64,000 bases of DNA from Pirellulales bacterium (GTDB taxonomy: Bacteria; Planctomycetota; Planctomycetia; Pirellulales; JAEUIK01), in the NCBI GenBank assembly GCA_019636335.1, contig JAHBXR010000002.1, positions 248,001 through 312,000 on the forward strand, in the 5' to 3' direction. Each line of letters begins with the position of its first letter. Positions within the stretch are counted from its first letter, which is position 1. The notes beneath the pieces are model-generated. The model was given only the letters and a program-made list of their open reading frames with translations. It was not told the origin of the DNA and ran no database searches. Position numbers and translations under genes: made by a program. Below, piece by piece: positions 44,309-53,446 of the stretch.

Positions 44309-46381
44309 TCAGCCCCCGCTGGCTTCCGCCCTTGGCTCTGACTGGGCCTCATCCTGCTGCTTTTCCGACTTCTCTTGCGTGTCCTTCTTGCCGCTGTCTT
44401 GCATCAGCAGGCGGCGGAACATTTCGCCGCCGCGGCGGCCTTGCCCTGGGCCCGTTTCGCCCCCGCCGCCGAAGAGCTTCACCGCTTCGTCCGCGATGTG
44501 CGCACGCTGCTCTTCCGTCAGGTCAGCGTTGCGCCACTGCTTCATGAAGCTCATCATCATCGCCGGCGCGAGCTTCTGCATGATGTTGTCATCCTCGCTC
44601 ACCGTCTGGAAGAGGATGAAGCACATCTCGTCGTCGCTGTCGTTGCCGAAGAGGACTTCCTTCGGCGGCGTGCTCGGATTGTGAGGATTATCGGCCGAGT
44701 TGTCGTACCAGGCCTCGATCTGCACCTCGGTCCCCTTGGGCAGCACCTTGGCTTCCTTGTAGACGTAGACGTCCTGCCAATAGAACTTCCAGTCCTTGAT
44801 CCAGATCAGCGATTCCGTTTCGCCCGAAGGATACGTGGCGGTCACCTTTACCTCTTTGCCGATCAGATGCAGGTGGGGGAAGACCGAGTTCAACGTCAGG
44901 TCGGTCGGCAGCTTGAACGAGGTCTCGATCTTGTGCCGCGATTCGCCCGGTGGAATCGCCACGACCAGCGAGCCCGTGACGAACATCGACTGCGTCTTCA
45001 TCTTTTCCTTGGGCTTGTCGGCAAAGTACAGGCCGACGCGCGACTGGTCGACCTCTTCCTTGCCGCTGGGATGCAGGTGGAGCTGCAAGAGCACGTCGGA
45101 CTTTTGGGGAATGCGATAGCCGACGTCCTCGGGATAAAAACGGGGGGTCATCCCCGGCGTCCACACGCCCAGAAAGGCCGACATCGAACCTTCGATCGAG
45201 CCCGACGAACGATAGCCCGGCTCGGGCGTCTCCTCGTCGCGGCGCCGCGAGCCCCCCGTCGTGTCGAGCCCGATGATCGCGTGATGCACAACCGCGGGAT
45301 TGCCCGGGCGGAACTCGATGCCCACGAGCGTCTTGTCCTCGGGGATCTCGATCGGCAGCACCCAGTGATGGAAGAGATCGCCCCCGTCGGCCGGCACGGT
45401 CACCGTGGTGGGCGCTTCGAGCACCACGTCGGGCGTGCCCAGCCGCCAGCCGCTGGCGAACTCGGGCTGGGGAGGCAGGTCGGCCTCGTCGCCGCGCGGA
45501 GTGCCCGAGGAGGCCCAGGTCCTGAGCAGCTCGATCTCGCGTTCCGTCAGCCGGCGCTCGTCGAGGAAGGCACCATGTCCCAGTTCGGCCTGCCAGGGAG
45601 GCATGGTGCCGGCGCTGGTGATCTCGGCCAGAAAGTCGGCCCGCTTGGCGGCGTCGTCATAGGTCAGCAGCGGAAAGGGAGCGACTTCGCCTGGTCGGTG
45701 ACACTCGGCACACTGCGCGAACAGGATCGGCGCGATGTCGCGGTTGTACGTCACGGCGCCGTCGGCGGGCAGTGTGGCTCGCTTCTCGAAGGGGCAGCCA
45801 ATCGTCTCGGTCGAGGCGACCGCGATCGTCTGGCCTTCAGCCAGCGCCGTCATCGCATCGAGCAGGTTATGCGTGGTGGGGGCGGGACGTCGCTTGCCGA
45901 CGGCGGCATAAAGATCGTCGATGCGGCCGCGATAGACGATCTCACCCTTCGGGTTCATCACGAAGGCCTGCGGCACGTGCGTCGGCCGTAGCATTTCGGC
46001 CAGCTCGCCCGACGCGTCGAAGACTACCTGAAAGCCGATCTTGAACTCGTCGGCAAACGCCTTGGCAGCAGCACGGCTCACCGAGCGATCGGAGAGAACG
46101 CCGATCAGGTGTACCTTTTCGGCAGCGGCTGAGGCCGCGATGCGATTCAGCTCGGGAATGTACTGCCGGGCGATGGGGCACTCGGACGAGATGAAGACAA
46201 ACGCGGTGCCGGCGCGGCGCTCATTCTCGACCAGCGAGACCGTCTTGCCCGCCAGATCGAGCGGCTTATAAAACCGCAGATCGGCCTTGCCAGCCGCAGG
46301 CGGTACAGTCTCGGGCTTGGCGCCCCAGGCCGGAGTCGCAACGAACAACGCGAGGAACGCCAATCCGTGCATCGTCTTCAT
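44309..46381 (-). CDS. Redoxin - cytochrome c - copper type II monooxygenase-like fusion protein
   Basis: About 690 residues with a signal peptide (HGLAFLALFVATPAWG). The redoxin/TlpA-like domain (about 30-190) has SSECPIARQY, with one Cys instead of CxxC. A c-type haem site CAECH lies at about residue 221. A copper type II ascorbate-dependent monooxygenase-like region (about 300-590) follows, with HHAI, HLHPSG and PHLHLIG as likely copper ligands. The C-terminal 60 residues are Gly/Gln/Glu-rich. An exported redox protein; the reaction is unknown. Confidence 0.82.
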   Translation of the reverse strand: MKTMHGLAFLALFVATPAWGAKPETVPPAAGKADLRFYKPLDLAGKTVSLVENERRAGTAFVFISSECPIARQYIPELNRIAASAAAEKVHLIGVLSDRSVSRAAAKAFADEFKIGFQVVFDASGELAEMLRPTHVPQAFVMNPKGEIVYRGRIDDLYAAVGKRRPAPTTHNLLDAMTALAEGQTIAVASTETIGCPFEKRATLPADGAVTYNRDIAPILFAQCAECHRPGEVAPFPLLTYDDAAKRADFLAEITSAGTMPPWQAELGHGAFLDERRLTEREIELLRTWASSGTPRGDEADLPPQPEFASGWRLGTPDVVLEAPTTVTVPADGGDLFHHWVLPIEIPEDKTLVGIEFRPGNPAVVHHAIIGLDTTGGSRRRDEETPEPGYRSSGSIEGSMSAFLGVWTPGMTPRFYPEDVGYRIPQKSDVLLQLHLHPSGKEEVDQSRVGLYFADKPKEKMKTQSMFVTGSLVVAIPPGESRHKIETSFKLPTDLTLNSVFPHLHLIGKEVKVTATYPSGETESLIWIKDWKFYWQDVYVYKEAKVLPKGTEVQIEAWYDNSADNPHNPSTPPKEVLFGNDSDDEMCFILFQTVSEDDNIMQKLAPAMMMSFMKQWRNADLTEEQRAHIADEAVKLFGGGGETGPGQGRRGGEMFRRLLMQDSGKKDTQEKSEKQQDEAQSEPRAEASGG

Positions 46382-46603
46382 GGATCACACCCGAGTGGTG
46401 GGAGAAATGGGGCGAAGAGGAACCGCCGCTCTTCGAACTCCGCGAACAGCGAGGGGACCGCAGAGCGACGAGCGGTTACCCGACAGACGAATGTCGGTCG
46501 CTGCGCCAAGAACCTCTGCCGCGCAGCTAGGGATAATACTCTCCGAGTGGCGGGCGAGTTGCAAGATGAGTTCCTTGCCCAGGTTACCATTCGTGGGGGT
46601 AAG

Positions 46604-48070
46604 CTACGCGATCAACTCGTGCAGCACCTCGCCGCGGACGTCGGTCAGGCGGAAGTCGCGACCTTGGAAGCGGTAGGTGAGCCGCGTGTGGTCGAGGCCC
46701 AGCAGGTGCAAGATGGTGGCCTGCAGATCGTGCGGGTGGACCGGCTTTTCGACCGGCGCCCAGCCGAGTTCGTCGGTGGCTCCGTACGAAACGCCCCGTT
46801 TCAGCCCACCGCCGGCCATGAACATCGAATTCGAAAAGGGGTGATGGTCGCGTCCCAGGAGCTTGCCGTCCTTGGTGCGTCCCTCGCGGAAGGGGGTGCG
46901 GCCGAACTCGCCCGTCCAGACGACGAGCGTTTCGTCGAGCAGTCCCCGCTGCTTGAGATCGGTAATCAGCGCGGCCACGGCCTGGTCCATGGGCTGGCAA
47001 CGTTTGATGAGCCCCCCCTCGATTTCCTGGTCGGCGCTCGTGCCGTGGAAGTCCCAACCCCAGTCGAAGAGCTGCACGAAACGCACGCCCCGTTCGACGA
47101 GACGCCGGGCCAGCAGGCAGTTGTTCGCGAAGCTCGCCGCGCCGGGCTCGGCCCCGTAGGCCGCGATCACGTGCGCCGGCTCGCGGCTGATGTCCATCGT
47201 CTCCGGCACCACCGTCTGCATGCGGTAGGCCATCTCGTATTGGGCGATTCGCGTCTGCGTCTCGGGCTGGCCGAGTCTGGCCCCCTCGATCTGATTCAAT
47301 TCGGCCAGCGCGTCGAGGCTCATCCGCCGCAGCGAGCGATCCATCCCCTCGGGATTCGACAGGTACAGTACGGGATCGCCCCCCGTGCGGCATTGCACCC
47401 CCTGATACACCGACGGCAGAAATCCGCTGCCCCAGGCCACCTTGCCCGCGCTGGGGAGCGAACGACCCGAGACGAACACGATGTAGCCGGGCAGATCGCG
47501 ATTCTCCGAGCCGAGACCGTACGTGACCCACGAGCCGAGCGACGCCCGCCCCTGCGCCCGGGGGAAACCCGTGTACAGCAAGAGCTCGGCCGGACCGTGG
47601 TTGAACTGCTCGGTCCAGACCGACTTGACGATCGTCAGCTCGTCGGCGATGGCCGAGATCTTCGGCAGCGCCGCGGAGAACCACGCGCCGCTCTGGCCGT
47701 GCTGCGCAAACTTCTGCCGCGTGCCGAGCAACTTCGGCGTGCCGGAGGTGAAGGCGAATTGCTTCCCCTTGGTGAGCGACTCGGGGCAATCTTCGCTGTC
47801 GCGGCGGACGAGTTCCGGTTTGTAATCGAGCAGATCGAGATGGGGTGGCCCCCCCGACATCGAGAGGAAGATCACATTCTTCGCTCGCGGTGCGAAGTGT
47901 CCCGGCTTCGGCAGAAAGGGATCGACTTCGTCGGCCGCATCGAGCGTCGCGGCGCGAACGGGCCCTGCTTCGAGCAGGGCCAGGGCGATGCTCCCCAGGG
48001 CGCAGGCCGAATCGCGCAGAAAGTGCCGGCGCGTCCGCGCGGCCAGTTGTTCGATCGCCAGAGGGTGCAT
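46604..48070 (-). CDS. DUF1501 domain-containing protein, Tat-exported (second copy)
   Basis: About 488 residues. The ATG at 48070 has GAGAG five bases upstream; a GTG at 48082 would overlap the previous stop as GTGA and is an alternative. Tat-like signal TRRHFLRDSACALGSIAL. DUF1501 landmarks include NVIFLSMSGGPPHLDLLDYKP, LLARRLVERGVRFVQLFDWGWD and WTGEFGRTPFREG. Coupled to the upstream PSCyt1-PSD1 gene, so the two are made together. Probable role as a phosphatase/sulfatase-like partner; substrate unknown. Confidence 0.88.
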   Translation of the reverse strand: MHPLAIEQLAARTRRHFLRDSACALGSIALALLEAGPVRAATLDAADEVDPFLPKPGHFAPRAKNVIFLSMSGGPPHLDLLDYKPELVRRDSEDCPESLTKGKQFAFTSGTPKLLGTRQKFAQHGQSGAWFSAALPKISAIADELTIVKSVWTEQFNHGPAELLLYTGFPRAQGRASLGSWVTYGLGSENRDLPGYIVFVSGRSLPSAGKVAWGSGFLPSVYQGVQCRTGGDPVLYLSNPEGMDRSLRRMSLDALAELNQIEGARLGQPETQTRIAQYEMAYRMQTVVPETMDISREPAHVIAAYGAEPGAASFANNCLLARRLVERGVRFVQLFDWGWDFHGTSADQEIEGGLIKRCQPMDQAVAALITDLKQRGLLDETLVVWTGEFGRTPFREGRTKDGKLLGRDHHPFSNSMFMAGGGLKRGVSYGATDELGWAPVEKPVHPHDLQATILHLLGLDHTRLTYRFQGRDFRLTDVRGEVLHELIA

Positions 48071-48078
48071 CGCGTCTC

Positions 48079-50568
48079 TCACGGTTTGGTCAGCGTTTCA
48101 TCGAGATTCAGCACCACGTTTGCCACTACGGTCCAGGCGGCCGCCTCGATGGGATTCATTCCCGCGGGCAGCGGCCCCATCGGATTCGTGGCCAGCGCCG
48201 TGGCCTTGGCCTCATCACTTGCAAGTGACGCCTGCGCCTGGTCGAAGAGCGCCACGAGTCGGTCCGTCTCTTCCGGGGTGGCCGCGCGACCGACGGCGAG
48301 CCGGATCGCGCGAGCGGTGCGTTCCGCCGTGGTTGCTCCCGTATCCGCCAGCACGCGGCGAGCCAGCGCCTGGGCGCACTCGACGAACACCGGGTCATTC
48401 AGCGTGACAAGCGCCTGCAGTGGCGTGTTCGTGCGCATGCGGCGCAGCGAGCAGACGTTTCGTTCCGGCGCGTCGAACGCCACGAGCGAAGGGTAAGGCA
48501 GGTTGCGCCGCCAGCGCGTGTAGATCGCGCGGCGATGGGCGTCCTCGCCTTGGCTCGTCTCCCAATCCGTGCTGCTGCCGAAGGCGGCCGCCAGTCCGAA
48601 GGAGGGTTGCTGCGGTTGGACGGGCGGGCCAAACATCTTCTTGCTCAACAAGCCCGAGATGGCCAGGGCCTGATCGCGGATCGTCTCGGCCGCCAGACGC
48701 ACGCGCGGTCCCCGCGCAAGCAGGCGATTGTAAGGATCGCGCGTGGCCAGCTCGGGATGCAGTTTCGACGATTGCCGATACGTCGCCGACATGACCAGTT
48801 GCTTGAGCAGACGCTTCGTGTCCCAGCCACTCTCGCGATACTCGACCGCCAACCAGTCGAGCAACTCGGGATGCGACGGCGGATCTCCCTGCATGCCGAA
48901 TTCTTCGGCCGTTTCGACCAGTCCGATCCCGAACAACTCCTGCCAGAGTCGATTCACCGCGACGCGCGCCGTGAGCGGATTGTCGGGCGACACGATCCAC
49001 TGTGCCAACCCCAGGCGGTCGAGCTTCGTCTCGGCCGGGGCCGCGTGCAGCACGGCAGGCGTGCCGGGGGTCACCGGATCGCCGGGGCTGAGAAACTCGC
49101 CGCGGTGATAAACGAAGCTGGGACGCGGCGTCCCGTCACGCATGATGGGCACCGTTGTGCTGACCGTGGCGTGCTGCTTCTTCGCCGCACGGAGCCGTTT
49201 GTCGAGCTGCTTCCATTCTTCCGACAACTCGCGGTGATGCGACTGGAGCTTTTGCCGTTGGGCCTTGTCTCGTTGATCCGCCGCAATGGCGAGAATCTCG
49301 CCGATTTCCTTGGGAAGCACATCGGCCGCCACCGCTTGCTCCCAGGCCGGCTGTTGCTCGTCGCGCACCTGGGTGGCGGCATCCCAGGCGGCCTGCGCGA
49401 CGGCGAGCTCGTTCTTCGTCTGCGCGAACTCCGCGTCGCTTCCTGCCGCGGCCACTTCGATCGTCGGTTCGTCGGTGTTGAAATCGTCGGTGTTGTTGAA
49501 GATCGAAAAGACCTGGTAATACTCGCGCTGCGAGAAGGGATCGTACTTGTGATTGTGGCACTGGGCGCAGGCCATCGTCGTCCCCATCCACACGGCAAAC
49601 GTGGTGTTCACGCGGTCCACCACGGCGGCGTGGCGGAACTCTTCCAGATTCACGCCCCCTTCGGTGTTGAGTTGCGTGTTGCGATGGAATCCCGTCGCCA
49701 CGATCTGTGACGTGGTGGCCCCTGGCAGCAGGTCGCCCGCCAGTTGCTCGAGCGTGAAACGATCGTACGGCATGTTCGCGTTGAGCGCCTCGATCACCCA
49801 GTCGCGCCAGCGCCAGATGGTGCGCGGACCGTCGGGGGCGTAGCCCTGCGAATCGGCGTAGCGTGCCAGATCGAGCCAGAGCGCCCCCCAGCGTTCGCCG
49901 TACGCGGGCGAGGCCAGGAGACGATCGATCACCTTTTCATAGGCGTCGTCGCTCGCATCCCCGTCGAAGGCGGTTACCTCTTCGGGGGTCGGAGGGAGGC
50001 CCGTCAGGTCGAGCGTCACTCGCCGCAACAAGGTCGAGCGATCGGCCGGTTCGCTCGGCGCGAGCCCTTCCTCTTCGAGCCGGGCCAGGACGAACGCGTC
50101 GATCGCTCCCTGCGGCCATTGTTCGTGACGGACGTGCGGCAGCGCAGGTCGCACCGGCGCGACATAGGCCCAATGCTTCGCATAGGGGGCCCCGGCGGCG
50201 ATCCAGCGCCGCAAGGTCTCGACTTCCGACTCCGTCAGACGCCGCCCCATCTCCTCGGGGGGCATCGCGAGTGAGGTGTCGTTCGCGGTAATCCGGGCGA
50301 GCAATTCACTTTCGTCAGGCTTGCCCGGCACGATTGCCCGCTCGCCGCTCGGCAACTCGGCGCCGGCATGCTCGGCATCGTCGAGTCGCAGTCCGGCCTG
50401 CCGCGAGCCGTCATCCGGTCCGTGGCAGTTGAAACAGTTTCGCGCCAGGATCGGACGCACATCGCGCAGGTAGTCGACCGGCGGCGCCGCGCCAACACGG
50501 GGCGGCGCGGCGCTGGCCCACAACGCTACGGCGACGATTCCCGGCAGGATGAAACTCGCACGAGACAC
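48079..50568 (-). CDS. PSCyt1 - DUF1549 - DUF1553 (PSD1) protein
   Basis: About 829 residues from a GTG at 50568: AGGAGAG lies six bases upstream, and the signal peptide (FILPGIVAVALWASAAPPRVGA) starts right there. PSCyt1 haem motif CFNCHG (Cys45, Cys48, His49), then DUF1549 (SPAYGERWGALWLDLARYADSQGY and CAQCHNHKYDPF) and DUF1553 (RVAVNRLWQELFGIGLV, RLLARGPRVRLAAETIRDQAL, RNTPLQALVTLNDP-like). A full-length planctomycete cytochrome protein with two CxxCH sites, one PSCyt1 and one in DUF1549. It couples with the DUF1501 gene downstream and ends in the shared overlap. Confidence 0.9.
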   Translation of the reverse strand: MSRASFILPGIVAVALWASAAPPRVGAAPPVDYLRDVRPILARNCFNCHGPDDGSRQAGLRLDDAEHAGAELPSGERAIVPGKPDESELLARITANDTSLAMPPEEMGRRLTESEVETLRRWIAAGAPYAKHWAYVAPVRPALPHVRHEQWPQGAIDAFVLARLEEEGLAPSEPADRSTLLRRVTLDLTGLPPTPEEVTAFDGDASDDAYEKVIDRLLASPAYGERWGALWLDLARYADSQGYAPDGPRTIWRWRDWVIEALNANMPYDRFTLEQLAGDLLPGATTSQIVATGFHRNTQLNTEGGVNLEEFRHAAVVDRVNTTFAVWMGTTMACAQCHNHKYDPFSQREYYQVFSIFNNTDDFNTDEPTIEVAAAGSDAEFAQTKNELAVAQAAWDAATQVRDEQQPAWEQAVAADVLPKEIGEILAIAADQRDKAQRQKLQSHHRELSEEWKQLDKRLRAAKKQHATVSTTVPIMRDGTPRPSFVYHRGEFLSPGDPVTPGTPAVLHAAPAETKLDRLGLAQWIVSPDNPLTARVAVNRLWQELFGIGLVETAEEFGMQGDPPSHPELLDWLAVEYRESGWDTKRLLKQLVMSATYRQSSKLHPELATRDPYNRLLARGPRVRLAAETIRDQALAISGLLSKKMFGPPVQPQQPSFGLAAAFGSSTDWETSQGEDAHRRAIYTRWRRNLPYPSLVAFDAPERNVCSLRRMRTNTPLQALVTLNDPVFVECAQALARRVLADTGATTAERTARAIRLAVGRAATPEETDRLVALFDQAQASLASDEAKATALATNPMGPLPAGMNPIEAAAWTVVANVVLNLDETLTKP

Positions 50569-50725
50569 GCAAGTCTCTCCTCGAAGGTGGGCAAGGGCCA
50601 AGATGGGCAGGTGGCATGTATGAGAGACCTCTAGGATACCCCCCACGGGTGGCCACGAACAAGCATTTGTGCCTGTGTCTCGGTCTCCTTCGTCCGAGGG
50701 GGTGTTGTCGATCGAGTCGACGTGC

Positions 50726-50737
50726 TGTGTCGACACA
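50726..50737. promoter_or_regulatory. Palindrome, candidate enhancer site for a sigma54 activator
   Basis: TGTGTCGACACA is a perfect 12-bp palindrome about 86 bases upstream of the -24 element, the usual distance for an activator binding site. Its protein partner is unknown. Confidence 0.35.
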
Positions 50738-50773
50738 TTCGACATGCAGCGCAAGCGGTCGCCGAAAGTGGGG

Positions 50774-50794
50774 GCAAAAACACGCGGTTTTTGC
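50774..50794. repeat. Short hairpin upstream of the sigma54 promoter
   Basis: GCAAAAAC (50774-50781) and GTTTTTGC (50787-50794) form an 8-bp stem around the five-base loop ACGCG. No T tract on either strand, so it is not a typical terminator. It ends about 22 bases before the -24 element. Confidence 0.45.
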
Positions 50795-50816
50795 ACTTCG
50801 TGCGTTGTTGGCAGGC

Positions 50817-50831
50817 TGGCACGAACTTTGC
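50817..50831 (+). promoter_or_regulatory. Consensus sigma54 (-24/-12) promoter
   Basis: TGGCACG (50817-50823), four bases, then TTGC (50828-50831): the GG and GC are exactly 10 bases apart, as in the consensus for RpoN. The start would be near 50844 on the plus strand, giving a leader of about 360 bases to the serine hydrolase start at 51204. A sigma54 activator is encoded at 35489-37336. Confidence 0.6.
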
Positions 50832-51203
50832 CCTGCTGGGGCAACGGGCAGATCTGCACATCCTGGCTCTACCTGCTCTGCTAATGACCATTTCTTGAGA
50901 CGACGTTCAACAGATCGTCACCGCGTTTCTGCCATCATCCGCGGTGCCGATGCCGTTCGGCGCATCGTCTCTTCTTCTTGCCGCCCGGCCAACGCGCTTC
51001 CCGGGCCGACGTCGATCTGAACTCGGTCGCTGCACGCGACCGCGCGGTGAGGTTCCCCGGCGGAGACGATCCCTCGGTTTGACTCGGGCGAAACGGCTCG
51101 GCGGCATGCTCTGATTCACGTAGCAGTAGCCGTGCAACGCACCGGTGCCCTGCGTGTCGACCTTCAGATTCCCGTGAGCGTTAGGAATGGAGACGATCGG
51201 TTG

Positions 51204-52325
51204 ATGACCCCTTTGCTTCGAATCGTGTCGTGTCTGGCGATGATCGCCTGCGGCGAGATTGCCGCTCCTCTGCTTGCCTCGGAGCCACTACGTCAGGCAT
51301 TGGAGGCCGAGTTGGCCGCGATCGAGTGTCCCGGCGCCATCGTCGGCTTCGTCCAAGGGAACGCCGCGCCGCAGGTCTTCGTGCTCGGGATGGCGGACGT
51401 CGATTCCAAGGCCCCCATGCAGCGCGATTTTCACATGCGCGTGGCCAGCGTCACGAAGCCATTTTTGGGAACCGCCGTCCTGAAACTGTGCGATGAAGGA
51501 AAGCTCTCGCTCGACGATCCCATCGAGCAGTATGTGCCCAGCGTGCCTGGTGGCGATGCCATCACGCTGCGTCAATTGGGCAACAACACCAGCGGTCTCT
51601 TCAACGGCATCGAAAACAAGGAATTCCAGGCCGCGATCGTCGCCGAGCCGCAACGCGTTTGGCGCGATACCGAGATCCTCGCCTTCGCCACCTCCCAGCC
51701 GGTCTACAACGAGCCGGGGGCCGCGTGGCGCTATTCGAATACGAACGCCGTGCTCCTGGGCATGGCCATCGAGAAGGCCACCGGCGAGTCGTACGAGCGC
51801 GCGATCGAGCGGCACGTGCTCGAACCATTGCGGCTCCGGCAGACCGGTTTCGCCACTACGCCCGGTCCGCCTGCACCGGCGCCGAGTGCCTATCGCAACG
51901 GGTACAAGCACAAGTGGCTCGGCTACGGCGATACGTTCTACAACGTGACGCCCTACAGCGCCGCGTGGACTGGCGCCGCCGGCAATATGTATTCCACGGT
52001 CGACGACCTGCTCCGCGCCGGCGAAGCGATCGCCAAGGGGACGCTCGTCAGCGCCGCCGCGCGCGAGGAACTGCACCATTGGGTCCCCACGACGCAGGCC
52101 GGCCTCGAATACGGCTTCTGCATCGGCAAGCAACACGAGGCGATTGGCCACTTGGGGGACGTGCCGGGCTTCGCCGCCTACATGGGCTATCTCCCCGCGC
52201 GCGATCTCACGCTCGTCGTGCTCGCCAATCTGTCGAACGCCAAGGACGGGTCGAGCCCCTCCGAACGCTTGCGCGACCTCGTCATCCGACACCTTGCCCA
52301 GGAGGACGCCAGTGAAGGCAAGTAA
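51204..52325 (+). CDS. Serine hydrolase, beta-lactamase/PBP-like
   Basis: About 373 residues from an ATG at 51204 (TTG just before it is possible), with a signal peptide (LLRIVSCLAMIACGEIAAPLLA). The class C-like serine hydrolase motifs are SVTK (SxxK), YSN and a C-terminal HLGD (HxG type). It therefore acts as an acyl-enzyme, perhaps a D-alanyl-D-amino acid carboxypeptidase or esterase, in the periplasm. A resistance role is not implied by sequence. Long gene-free leader with a sigma54 promoter. Confidence 0.85.
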   Translation: MTPLLRIVSCLAMIACGEIAAPLLASEPLRQALEAELAAIECPGAIVGFVQGNAAPQVFVLGMADVDSKAPMQRDFHMRVASVTKPFLGTAVLKLCDEGKLSLDDPIEQYVPSVPGGDAITLRQLGNNTSGLFNGIENKEFQAAIVAEPQRVWRDTEILAFATSQPVYNEPGAAWRYSNTNAVLLGMAIEKATGESYERAIERHVLEPLRLRQTGFATTPGPPAPAPSAYRNGYKHKWLGYGDTFYNVTPYSAAWTGAAGNMYSTVDDLLRAGEAIAKGTLVSAAAREELHHWVPTTQAGLEYGFCIGKQHEAIGHLGDVPGFAAYMGYLPARDLTLVVLANLSNAKDGSSPSERLRDLVIRHLAQEDASEGK

Positions 52326-52367
52326 TCGTCGGTACCGATTTCACTCGTTCTCTTGGGAGCTTTTTTC

Positions 52368-53102
52368 ATGTATCTGCGTTTGACCGCTTTGCTCGTTCTG
52401 TTGTCCGGTATTGCTCTTTCGCCCGTCAACGCCTGGGCCGGCATAGTCCTGCTGCACGGCATCGCCGACGGCGACAGCACCTATTACGAATACAACTCCG
52501 ACGCTTTCTTCCGCATGGATCTGCCCGACCCTGGCACGTCGCAACAGCGCTTTCATGCCATCAGCGACCCCAGCGTCACGTTCGGCAATCCTGCCTTCGA
52601 CGGATTTCCGCACGACGAGTTCTTCCGCATGGGATCGGTCACGTACAACGACGCCGATCTCGTCGGCGGCAGCGGCGTGGCCACCATTACGGCGCTGAAC
52701 CTGGGGGTGACCGTCGATCCGCTCGATCCGTCCTACATGAACTATGCACGCTGGACGATCGATACGTTGGTCCACAGCTTTAACGGCACGGTAACGGTCG
52801 TCGATGGTGTGCCCACCGCCATGGACCTGGTGAGCGATATCAACCTGCGCATCAACCTTGGCACGGTCACCATCGATAACCTCGGCACGTTCAACGTGTC
52901 GGGCAACCGGTTCTACGTCGATGCCTCGGGTAATCCCACGACGGGCGACGAGCCGTTCGATCAGTTTGTCTTCGATTTTCAAGGCACGCTGACGACCGTG
53001 CCCGAGCCGTCGACGTATCTGGTGGCGATGCTCGGCACGGTCGGTGTCGGGTTGATCGGTTGGCGGCGACGCGGTCGAAGACTGCCGATCAGCAATAGCT
53101 AG
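52368..53102 (+). CDS. PEP-CTERM sorting domain-containing protein
   Basis: About 244 residues from an ATG at 52368 with GGGAG eight bases upstream. Signal peptide (LRLTALLVLLSGIALSPVNAWA). The body is Gly/Asp-rich and resembles beta-sandwich surface proteins; it has no catalytic motif. The C-terminus is VPEPSTYLVAMLGTVGVGLIGWRRRGRR, given here only in pieces: VPEPST, a hydrophobic helix, and a basic tail, the exosortase signal. Exported and possibly linked to extracellular matrix. It starts 42 bases after the serine hydrolase stop, so the two may be cotranscribed, ending at the terminator at 53131. Confidence 0.83.
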   Translation: MYLRLTALLVLLSGIALSPVNAWAGIVLLHGIADGDSTYYEYNSDAFFRMDLPDPGTSQQRFHAISDPSVTFGNPAFDGFPHDEFFRMGSVTYNDADLVGGSGVATITALNLGVTVDPLDPSYMNYARWTIDTLVHSFNGTVTVVDGVPTAMDLVSDINLRINLGTVTIDNLGTFNVSGNRFYVDASGNPTTGDEPFDQFVFDFQGTLTTVPEPSTYLVAMLGTVGVGLIGWRRRGRRLPISNS

Positions 53103-53446
53103 GCCAGTACGGCCTTTCACGTGCAACAAGAGCCGATCCCGGCCCGGTCAGCGGATACGCGGCCGAGTGGGGATCGGCTTCGTTTTTGCGCTGCAGATGC
53201 GCGAGATCGCCCGAGCGAAGCTTCGGTTCATCCGTCACTCGATCGAAGCGCGTATTCCCATTCACGCGTAACAACGGGCGCGAGCTCACGCTGAGAGGAG
53301 CAGCATCGAGGCGACTTTTCCGTAATAGCAGGCAAGCACTGGCAATTCGTTCCGGCGGGGGCGAGAATCGGCCCTTTGGCGACGTGTCAGGCTGCCGTGG
53401 TGTGGCCGGCTCGCCGCTGGCCCCCCTCTCGGAACAGAAAGCGCGC
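53103..53446. other. Intergenic region
   Basis: 344 bases. It contains the terminator at 53131-53187. The rest has no supported gene; the frame that extends the acyltransferase upstream is Arg/Ser-rich and looks non-coding. Confidence 0.5.
53131..53187 (+). terminator. Candidate terminator of the PEP-CTERM gene
   Basis: AGCCGATCCC (53131-53140) pairs perfectly with GGGATCGGCT (53170-53179), followed by TCG and five T (53183-53187). The 29-base loop is long but can fold with its own GGCC pairs. About 30 bases after the stop. Confidence 0.65.

Larger units (their letters stand above)
50569..51203. other. Gene-free region with a sigma54 promoter
   Basis: 635 bases between divergent genes, the longest stretch without a gene in the window. 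Short frames in it are Arg-rich and lack ribosome binding sites. It does contain a consensus sigma54 promoter (50817-50831), a 12-bp palindrome (50726-50737) and an 8-bp-stem hairpin (50774-50794), each listed separately. Either it is a long leader of the serine hydrolase gene or it codes for an RNA. Confidence 0.6.

Noticed and set aside
44375..45991. A 538-residue open frame on the plus strand
   Set aside because: Antisense to the redoxin fusion; no motifs, compositionally biased.
46367..48496. A 709-residue open frame on the plus strand
   Set aside because: Antisense to the DUF1501 gene; sequence is Arg/Ala/Gly-rich with no motif or start signals.
50907..51137. Short minus-strand frame in the gene-free region
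   Set aside because: Arg-rich composition, no binding site and no homology signs.
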